From positions 1 to 11,344 of the forward strand of contig JAQSXN010000061.1 of NCBI GenBank assembly GCA_029256665.1: a stretch of 11,344 nucleotides of DNA. The letters are read 5' to 3'. A program made the translations under genes and the position numbers. This DNA comes from Paenibacillus sp. GTDB taxonomy: Bacteria; Bacillota; Bacilli; Paenibacillales; Paenibacillaceae. Every line of letters starts with the position of its first letter. The first letter of the stretch is position 1. The notes beneath the pieces are model-generated. The model saw only the letters and a program-made list of their open reading frames with translations. It was not told the DNA's origin and searched no databases. Below are positions 6,585-11,344 of the stretch, in pieces.

Positions 6585-8336
6585 CTACGTTCTGACATAG
6601 GCTTTGATCGTGCCCACGGTCTTGCCTTCGCTTGGCCCGCTCGGGCGAATGGTATAGGAAGCGACGGAGGCCGGCACGATGAAGGTTTCGGCATACCGGA
6701 TCACGAAAGGCTCGAACGAGCCATCCGGGCTTTCAACAGTCGCTTCCTCCCCTTCGATCAGGTTAAGCATGTGAACGCTGCCGTTCTTCTCGTGCAGGAC
6801 GGGCTCCGTGAACCAGTGGCGCCTCGTCTCGATGAATTCAAGCTCGTGCAGTCCCGTGCGCTCTTCATGCCAGCCTTGCCCCTCCGCGACCTTCTCGATG
6901 CGGTTAACTAATTGCTCCTCCGTCCATGCCGTCGTCCGATCCCAGCGGATGACCTTCTCGCCATGATCCAGATGGACCGGACGCGGCTTGCCGTCCAATC
7001 CGAGCCGATCCCAATCCCATAGCTTGAAGGTGAAGATGTACGGCGTGGCGCTAATCTCCAGCACCATGCACCCTGCCGCCGAGCAATGTACGGTACCGGC
7101 AGGAATGAGGAAATGGTCGTGCTTCTCCGCCGGGAATTCGTTAACGTACGTCTCCGCCGGGAACGAATAGCCGCCTTGCTGGGCCTTGCGAAGATCGGCC
7201 ATCATGCCGTCCGGCGAAATTCCGTCGCGAAGCCCCAAGTAGACCCGCGCGTCCGGCGAGGCTTCCAGAATGTAATAACTCTCGTCCTGCGTGTACGTCA
7301 TGCCGAATTGCTCGCGAATGTATTCGGTCGTCGGATGCACTTGCAGGCTTAAAGGTTGCCCCCCGATCGTGTCCAGGAAGTCGAACCGAATCGGAAACTC
7401 GGCGCCGAACCTGGCGTAGACCTTCTCGCCGAGCAAGTCGATCGACCGGAAGAACACCAGATTGATCGCGGGCAGCTCCACGCGAATCGGGCCGTATCGG
7501 AAATAAAGGCTGTTCTCCTCCGGCACGCCGTCGAATCCCCAGGCATACGGATGCTCCCGCTTGGGCAAGTCGATATGCTCTTCCAGCCATACGCCTCCCC
7601 ATACGCCGGGATCGAAGTAAGGAACCAGACGAAACGGCCGGGTCGCGGCTTGGGCCAGACCGTCGAACAGAGCGTCCCGGGTCACCATCGTTGGCGAATC
7701 CTTGGCGTTCGTATCCAGATAATAATCGATAAGGCCGAGTTGCTGCTTCTTGAGCCGATCCGCCATGCGCCATTCGAAGAAAAATCCGCGCTTGTACAAA
7801 CGCAATATATCGGTCTCCTTGCGTCCCGTTCGCCAGTTGCCGAGTTCTCCCGAGCGGAAGCGTTGCTGGATTTCCCAACGCGCGAGATCCGCATACAGAA
7901 CAAGGTCTCCCCGTACGATCAACGAAGCGCCGAAGCCGATGACGAGCACTACGCCTTCCGTAACCGCGTCGCTTTGGGCCCGGAGCCCCTCGATTCGTTC
8001 CCGGTCGTAGAATTCCTCGACCCGGAACGGCGCCATATAACCGAAGACCCGATCCTCCGTCATGTAGCGCTCGACGATGCGGTCGACCTCCTCGGGAGGC
8101 AAGGCGGCTTCTTCGGCTCTAACGACCGTTAACGAACCGAACGCCCTCCTGCAGCCCGCGATGATTTCCTCCTGCCTGACGCCGGGATAACATTCGACAA
8201 CGACGACGGCCTTGCGTTTGCCCTGCAGCCCGATTGCGGAGGCGAGCTCTGCCGTGATCGCGTCATAGCCCTCCCAAGCCTCGTCTGCCCGCCCCCGAAT
8301 CTCGATATGCGGTTCTTTGTTGTAGCGTGATGGCAT
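6585..8336 (-). CDS. Class I mannose-6-phosphate isomerase with extra N-terminal domain (manA-like)
   Basis: The C-terminal part (about 240-583) is a type I phosphomannose isomerase, a zinc cupin that interconverts mannose-6-phosphate and fructose-6-phosphate. Zinc ligands match the family: Q332 and H334 in LQVHP, E352 in DESYYIL and H417 in PAGTVH. The presumed catalytic R444 lies in DWDRLGLDGKPRPVH. At 583 residues it is much longer than the roughly 310-390 of usual family members. The first 230 residues form a separate domain with a VVVVECYPG strand-loop (residues 43-52), placed like a Walker A but lacking the GK[ST] core, and VLVIGFGASLI (131-140); it resembles a degenerate P-loop kinase-like fold. 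Start is the ATG at 8336 with AAAGGAG 11 nt upstream. It is the first gene of an operon with the ROK kinase. The isomerase call is firm; the role of the N-terminal domain is unknown. Confidence 0.88.
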   Translation of the reverse strand: MPSRYNKEPHIEIRGRADEAWEGYDAITAELASAIGLQGKRKAVVVVECYPGVRQEEIIAGCRRAFGSLTVVRAEEAALPPEEVDRIVERYMTEDRVFGYMAPFRVEEFYDRERIEGLRAQSDAVTEGVVLVIGFGASLIVRGDLVLYADLARWEIQQRFRSGELGNWRTGRKETDILRLYKRGFFFEWRMADRLKKQQLGLIDYYLDTNAKDSPTMVTRDALFDGLAQAATRPFRLVPYFDPGVWGGVWLEEHIDLPKREHPYAWGFDGVPEENSLYFRYGPIRVELPAINLVFFRSIDLLGEKVYARFGAEFPIRFDFLDTIGGQPLSLQVHPTTEYIREQFGMTYTQDESYYILEASPDARVYLGLRDGISPDGMMADLRKAQQGGYSFPAETYVNEFPAEKHDHFLIPAGTVHCSAAGCMVLEISATPYIFTFKLWDWDRLGLDGKPRPVHLDHGEKVIRWDRTTAWTEEQLVNRIEKVAEGQGWHEERTGLHELEFIETRRHWFTEPVLHEKNGSVHMLNLIEGEEATVESPDGSFEPFVIRYAETFIVPASVASYTIRPSGPSEGKTVGTIKAYVRT

Positions 8337-8361
8337 GATTTATACAGCTCCTTTATGATTG

Positions 8362-8381
8362 TTGTGATCATATTATCACAA
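8362..8381. promoter_or_regulatory. Perfect inverted repeat over the isomerase promoter -10
   Basis: TTGTGAT and ATCACAA are perfect 7-bp arms separated by 6 bp (CATATT). The palindrome covers the -10 region of the isomerase promoter and abuts the DeoR-type motif, so it is a likely repressor site. The binder is unknown. Confidence 0.55.
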
Positions 8382-8399
8382 ATTAACATAAATGAACAT
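8370..8399 (-). promoter_or_regulatory. Candidate promoter of the isomerase-kinase operon
   Basis: On the minus strand TGTGATAATAT contains an extended -10 that can be read as GATAAT or, aligned to the DeoR gene promoter, as TGn-TAATAT. The -35 region (ATGTTC at 8394-8399 for an 18-bp spacer) is poor. The alignment with the DeoR promoter, including the ATTTGTG segment just before the -10, supports the call. Confidence 0.5.
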
Positions 8400-8410
8400 A
8401 TACGATCATA
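8377..8410. promoter_or_regulatory. Candidate DeoR operator with 10-bp direct repeats
   Basis: CACAAATTAACAT (8377-8389) matches CACAAATGAACAT in front of the DeoR gene at 12 of 13 bases. The 10-bp units AATTAACATA (8381-8390) and AATGAACATA (8391-8400) follow each other directly with one difference, and a weaker third unit, TACGATCATA, is at 8401-8410. They lie between the promoter -10 and beyond the -35, fitting repression by the DeoR protein encoded next door. Confidence 0.65.
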
Positions 8411-8440
8411 AATTTCATTCGAGTTAGGTTTCGTACGGTT

Positions 8441-9223
8441 CTACACGATATGAAGCTCCACGCCGCTAGCCTCGATAATCCCCCTGCTTTCCTCCGATAT
8501 CCCCTGATCGGTCACAAAGGCGTGAATGTCTTTTAACCCGGCTACCGGAGCAAAAAAACGCCTGCCTATCTTGGAAGAATCCAGAAGCATCACGACTTGC
8601 CTCGCCGAACGAATCATCGCGATCTTCACTTGCGTATCCAGCAAATTCGGATCGGTGAAGCCCGCCTCGGGCGTGTAGCCGAGCGCGGACAGGAACAGCG
8701 TATCGGCATGGTAGCGGGAGAAAAACTCCTCGGCCAGCGGTCCGACGAACGTCCCCGACTTTTCTCTGAGAACCCCGCCGCATCCGATCGCCACCCGCGC
8801 TTCGTTCACAAGGGGGCGGAAGCGGTTCAGCGTGTCCAAGCCGTTCGTGAGCAGCGTCAGCTCGTTCAGATGCCCCAGCTCTTCGGCCATGTGGCTTACC
8901 GTCGTGCCGTTCTCCAGCGCGACGATGTCCCCGTCGCGCACGAATGTTTGCGCGGCATACGCGGCCAATCGTTCCTTGACATCCCGATTGCTGGCTTGCT
9001 TGTCCGTTATTTCCGGCTCGTCCTGCCCCGCTTCCGGCCTTGCCCCCAAGTAGACGGCTCCTCCGTGGGAGCGGCGAATCAGTTCTTCCTCCTCCAGCGC
9101 GTTCAAGTCGCGGCGAATGGTCATCTCGGAGACGCCGAACCGATCGCTCATCTCTTTCATGGTTGCCCCCCCTTTGTCGGCCAGATAGTCGATCAACGCT
9201 TGCTTTCTCTGCAACGGCAGCAT
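8441..9223 (-). CDS. DeoR/GlpR family transcriptional repressor
   Basis: This 260-residue protein begins with the DeoR winged helix-turn-helix (about 3-58): KQALIDYLADKGG, then ATMKEMSDRFGVSEMTIRRDL and the wing RRSHGGAVYLG. The rest is the DeoR sensor domain, with the phosphate-binding-type motifs ENGTTVSHMAEEL, LLTNGL, GCGGVL and LLDSSKIGRR. Such sensors bind sugar phosphates, which release the repressor from DNA. The length is normal for the family. Start is the ATG at 9223 with GAGG 7 nt upstream. It lies 104 bp upstream of the isomerase gene in the same direction; no clear terminator lies between, so partial co-transcription is possible. A shared 13-bp motif in both promoters points to autorepression and repression of the isomerase-kinase operon. 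The likely inducer, mannose-6-phosphate or fructose-6-phosphate, is inferred from the genes it controls. Confidence 0.93.
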   Translation of the reverse strand: MLPLQRKQALIDYLADKGGATMKEMSDRFGVSEMTIRRDLNALEEEELIRRSHGGAVYLGARPEAGQDEPEITDKQASNRDVKERLAAYAAQTFVRDGDIVALENGTTVSHMAEELGHLNELTLLTNGLDTLNRFRPLVNEARVAIGCGGVLREKSGTFVGPLAEEFFSRYHADTLFLSALGYTPEAGFTDPNLLDTQVKIAMIRSARQVVMLLDSSKIGRRFFAPVAGLKDIHAFVTDQGISEESRGIIEASGVELHIV

Positions 9224-9248
9224 ATTCGCACCTCATCGTTTTTTTCTT

Positions 9249-9278
9249 ATTCTAACACAAATGAACATTATTTGAAAA
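9249..9278 (-). promoter_or_regulatory. Promoter of the DeoR gene
   Basis: On the minus strand TGTTAGAAT is an extended -10 (TAGAAT, 9249-9254, 5 of 6), with TTTTCA (9273-9278, 4 of 6) as -35 across an 18-bp spacer. The 13-bp operator motif fills the spacer. The -35 overlaps the T-tract of the upstream terminator. Confidence 0.6.
9256..9274. promoter_or_regulatory. Candidate DeoR autoregulatory operator
   Basis: CACAAATGAACAT (9256-9268) recurs with one change before the isomerase gene. It also forms an inverted repeat, CAAAT (9258-9262) with ATTTG (9270-9274). Its position between -35 and -10 of the DeoR promoter fits autorepression. Confidence 0.62.
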
Positions 9279-9327
9279 AACAAAAGATCGTCCACTGCCC
9301 ATTTGTCCGGGAGATGGACGATCTTTT
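9275..9327 (-). terminator. Rho-independent terminator after the AraC-type gene
   Basis: AAAAGATCGTCCA (9282-9294) and TGGACGATCTTTT (9315-9327) form a perfect 13-bp stem with a 20-nt loop. On the minus strand the stem runs into TTTTGTTTTTTC, a good T-tract. It lies 17 bp past the AraC gene stop. On the plus strand it ends in TTTT only, so activity there would be weaker. Confidence 0.88.
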
Positions 9328-9343
9328 CGTATGCCAGAGTAGC

Positions 9344-10210
9344 CTACTCCAGAAAAATCGTATCGAACGGATACGCCTGCTTATTGGACCGGAATTCGCT
9401 CGGCGACAGTCCCAAATACGACTTAAACGTCTTGCCGAAATAGCTGGCGCTTTCGAAGCCGCACTGCCGGCCGACTTCGCGCACGTCCAGGCTTGTCGAC
9501 CGAAGCAGAGCGACAGCCGTCTCGATCCGGCGGCGGCGCAAATATTCGAGCGGCGAAATCGCTTCGTGTTTGCGAAACAGCCGGCACAAATACTCGCCGG
9601 TAACGCCGCAATGCTCGGCGATCTCCCGCAGCGACAAAGGCTGCGCTACATGCTCCTTCATGAACAGCTTCGCTTTGCCCGCGATGGAAGCCGATTGGAC
9701 CTGGGAGTGCGTGCCGCCGTCCGGCATAAGCAGCGCAAGGATGAAGCGGTATAGCCGCGCCGACAATTCGGTCGGCTCGGTCAGCTGCTCCTCGGACACT
9801 CCCCGGTACAGCTCCCAGAACCGATCGAGCGCCGGCGAAGCTTCGCGCAGCGAGATAATCGGACCTTTCCGCTCGTGGAGGCGGTCCCACATCCGGTTCG
9901 CGTCTTCCCCTTTGGCGTTCAGCCAAATAAACTCCCAGGGCCGCTTGGAGGAATCGTCGTAATAATAATGAAACTGGCTCGGAACTTTGACGGCGAACCC
10001 CATGCCGGGCAGCAGCCTATGCGTCTGGCCGTCCAGCTCGATCCGGCCCTCGCCGCTCAGCGTGAACTGGAACACGACATGCCCGGGGTCGAGGCGCGAG
10101 TGCCCTTCGTGGCCGTAATTCGGCGAATCGGTATATTGCCAGCCGATCGTGTCCAGCAATAAGTGTGGTATGGCTTCCGTATATCGAAAGGCGAAGGCGC
10201 CTTGTTTCAC
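9344..10210 (-). CDS. AraC family transcriptional regulator
   Basis: The 288-residue protein has an N-terminal AraC-type cupin sensor domain (about 1-150), with GHVVFQFTLSGEGRIELDGQ and PGMGFAVKVPSQFHYYY, and two C-terminal helix-turn-helix motifs (about 185-280), including LSLREIAEHCGVTGEYLCRLF and VGRQCGFESASYFGKTFK. Such cupin domains bind a sugar or related ligand directly. The GTG at 10210 is chosen as start: GGAGG at 10220-10224 is 9 nt away. The TTG at 10219, three codons upstream, touches that GGAGG and is too close. The gene is divergent from the DUF4091 gene, and the shared 176-bp gap holds a 20-bp-spaced direct repeat, so it probably controls that gene and itself. A strong terminator follows, which isolates it from the DeoR operon. 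Confidence 0.92.
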   Translation of the reverse strand: MKQGAFAFRYTEAIPHLLLDTIGWQYTDSPNYGHEGHSRLDPGHVVFQFTLSGEGRIELDGQTHRLLPGMGFAVKVPSQFHYYYDDSSKRPWEFIWLNAKGEDANRMWDRLHERKGPIISLREASPALDRFWELYRGVSEEQLTEPTELSARLYRFILALLMPDGGTHSQVQSASIAGKAKLFMKEHVAQPLSLREIAEHCGVTGEYLCRLFRKHEAISPLEYLRRRRIETAVALLRSTSLDVREVGRQCGFESASYFGKTFKSYLGLSPSEFRSNKQAYPFDTIFLE

Positions 10211-10260
10211 CGAATGCAACCTCCTTCGTTTTTTCCATCGTGTTTGTCCTGGTTGCGTCC

Positions 10261-10289
10261 ATTATGATCATTGTCGACGGACAGGTCAA
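10261..10289 (-). promoter_or_regulatory. Promoter of the AraC-type gene
   Basis: On the minus strand TTGACC (10284-10289) and CATAAT (10261-10266) each match the sigma-A consensus at 5 of 6 positions, with an ideal 17-bp spacer. The -35 lies inside one of the two direct repeats, which suggests autoregulation. Confidence 0.75.
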
Positions 10290-10315
10290 TATTGTAATAG
10301 TCAGGCTAATATTCT
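10280..10315. promoter_or_regulatory. Candidate AraC operator, 20-bp-spaced direct repeat
   Basis: CAGGTCAATATT (10282-10293) and CAGGCTAATATT (10302-10313) agree at 10 of 12 bases and are offset by exactly 20 bp; G at 10280/10300 and T at 10295/10315 extend the match. One copy covers the -35 of the AraC gene; the other ends 6 bp upstream of the candidate -35 of the divergent gene. This fits repression of one gene and activation of the other by the AraC protein. Confidence 0.62.
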
Positions 10316-10319
10316 TGGA

Positions 10320-10347
10320 TTGTCGGCATGCGCCCGCAGTTGATAAG
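10320..10347 (+). promoter_or_regulatory. Candidate promoter of the DUF4091 gene
   Basis: TTGTCG (10320-10325) and GATAAG (10342-10347), spaced 16 bp, each match the consensus at 4 of 6 positions. The weakness fits a promoter that needs an activator; the 20-bp direct repeat ends just upstream. Confidence 0.4.
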
Positions 10348-10385
10348 ATGAAGCCATCATACATTAAAAAAGGAGACTGTCTATT

Positions 10386-11344
10386 ATGCCCGATGGTTCG
10401 CCCGCATTCGAAATTCGCAGCCTAAGCTCCCTTAGCAAGGTCTTCATCGACCAGGAGCTGCAAGATCCCGAGGTCAATAGCGGCACGTCGTTATGGAACG
10501 AGGTCTATTCGTTCCAAGTCGCCTACCGTTCCCAGGAGACGCTCAAAAACATACGGATTGCCGTTCAGTCCGAATGGTCGACGTATATCGAATTACGTAC
10601 GGTCGGCCACGCTCCGTCGGAGCTTCCGACCTATCCGAACCCGGACGAAGGCTATCTCCGGACGACGCCGGGCCTATACCCGGACATCCTCGTCCCGCTC
10701 GAAGAAGGGGCTCACGCCGTGGCTGGCCAGTGGCGCTCCGTCTGGGTGACGGTTGATCTGCCGCCGATGCGGGTAGCCGGCAACTCCGGCCGCCGCGCTT
10801 CCGGGACGATCGTTCTTTCGTTTGCAACCCAGGACGGCAAGCAGCTTGGAGAGGCGCGGCATGAGCTGGACGTGCTTCCCGCGGAGCTGCCGCCCCAGAA
10901 GCTGCTGCACACGCAGTGGTTCCATAGCGACTGCATCGCCACGCAATACGGCGTCGAGGTGTTCGGCGAAGAGCACTGGCGGCTAATCGAAGCCTACGCA
11001 AGCAATGCCGTTCGCCACGGCATCAATCTGCTGTTGACGCCGTTGTTCACGCCGCCGCTCGATACCGCCATCGGTCATGAACGGCCAACCGTTCAGTTGG
11101 TCGCCGTGGAGAAGTACGGAGCCGATTCATACCGATTCGACTTCGGCCTTCTCGACCGCTTTGTGGACATGTGCGACAGAATCGGCATTGGCTACTTCGA
11201 ATTCTCCCATCTGTTCACGCAATGGGGAGCCAAGCACGCGCCAAAAATCATGGCCAAGGTAAACGGCGAGGACAAGCGGATTTTCGGCTGGGACACCGAC
11301 GCGGCTGGCGACGAGTACCGCTCGTTCCTGGATCAGTTCCTGCC
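10386..11344 (+). CDS. DUF4091 (GH123-like) protein, partial at right edge
   Basis: The frame is open from the ATG at 10386 to the window end: 319 residues, no stop, C-terminus outside. AGGAG lies 10 nt upstream. The first 165 residues are a beta-sandwich-like region (SLWNEVYSFQVAYRSQ, GQWRSVWVTVDLP). The part from residue 170 matches the start of the DUF4091 barrel: HTQWFHSDCIATQYGV, HGINLLLTPLFTPPLDT, ERPTVQLVAVEKYG and FEFSHLFTQWGAKHAPKI. DUF4091 proteins are related to family 123 beta-N-acetylgalactosaminidases, whose catalytic Asp-Glu pair lies further downstream and cannot be checked here. There is no signal peptide, so the protein is probably cytoplasmic. It is divergent from an AraC-type regulator, which may activate it. 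I recognise the family from its motifs; the substrate is unknown. Confidence 0.85.
   Translation, partial: MPDGSPAFEIRSLSSLSKVFIDQELQDPEVNSGTSLWNEVYSFQVAYRSQETLKNIRIAVQSEWSTYIELRTVGHAPSELPTYPNPDEGYLRTTPGLYPDILVPLEEGAHAVAGQWRSVWVTVDLPPMRVAGNSGRRASGTIVLSFATQDGKQLGEARHELDVLPAELPPQKLLHTQWFHSDCIATQYGVEVFGEEHWRLIEAYASNAVRHGINLLLTPLFTPPLDTAIGHERPTVQLVAVEKYGADSYRFDFGLLDRFVDMCDRIGIGYFEFSHLFTQWGAKHAPKIMAKVNGEDKRIFGWDTDAAGDEYRSFLDQFL

Noticed and set aside
8362..8381. CRP/FNR-type site
   Set aside because: The half sites TGTGA and TCACA are separated by 8 bp, not the 6 bp of CRP/FNR sites, so I report only a palindrome with unknown binder.
8381..8410. CRISPR-like or integration-site repeats
   Set aside because: The units are 10 bp, adjacent without spacers and lie within a promoter, which fits an operator and not a CRISPR array or att site.
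8404..8440. Terminator after the DeoR gene
   Set aside because: No stable stem with a T-tract was found; the gap is better explained by promoter and operator sequences.
8597..9754. Plus-strand open frame of 385 codons opposite the DeoR and AraC genes
   Set aside because: It spans two well-supported minus-strand genes, the terminator and the promoter between them, and its translation is rich in Arg/Gln with no recognisable domain; it is a GC-driven antisense shadow.

Overview
The window looks like a carbohydrate-utilisation locus from a GC-rich member of the Bacillota, most likely Paenibacillus or a close relative. This is an inference from three things: the gene types (an LplA/LipO-like solute-binding lipoprotein, a YesN-type response regulator, DUF4091 and GH38 enzymes, a ROK kinase), the strong AGGAGG-type ribosome binding sites with several extended -10 promoters, and a CcpA-type cre-like site. 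No RNA genes, CRISPR arrays, transposons or phage genes are visible.

Layout: all genes up to about 10.2 kb lie on the minus strand, so transcription runs right to left. In transcription order they are an AraC-type regulator (9344-10210), a DeoR-family repressor (8441-9223), a class I mannose-6-phosphate isomerase with an extra N-terminal domain (6585-8336), a ROK sugar kinase (5625-6572), a GH38-type alpha-mannosidase (3082-5529), a YesN-like response regulator (1433-2998) and a solute-binding lipoprotein that runs off the left edge (1-1335). One plus-strand gene, a DUF4091/GH123-like protein (10386 to beyond the right edge), is divergent from the AraC gene. Intergenic gaps are all below 170 bp.

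How the genes may work together (inference): the lipoprotein captures an oligosaccharide for an ABC importer whose permeases would lie left of the window. The GH38 enzyme, which has no signal peptide, releases mannose or a related sugar in the cytoplasm. The ROK kinase phosphorylates it, and the isomerase converts mannose-6-phosphate to fructose-6-phosphate. The DeoR repressor, whose family senses sugar phosphates, probably controls its own gene and the isomerase-kinase operon, because a near-identical 13-bp motif lies in both promoters. The AraC protein probably controls itself and the divergent DUF4091 gene through a 20-bp-spaced direct repeat. A different 20-bp-spaced repeat lies next to the GH38 promoter and may be the target of the YesN-like regulator.

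The most interesting points are the regulatory architecture (three distinct operator types plus a cre-like site), the fused isomerase with a degenerate P-loop-like N-terminal region, and the intrinsic terminator just upstream of the response-regulator gene. I found no convincing evidence for a wholly novel system; the module looks like a coherent but little-studied mannoside-utilisation island.
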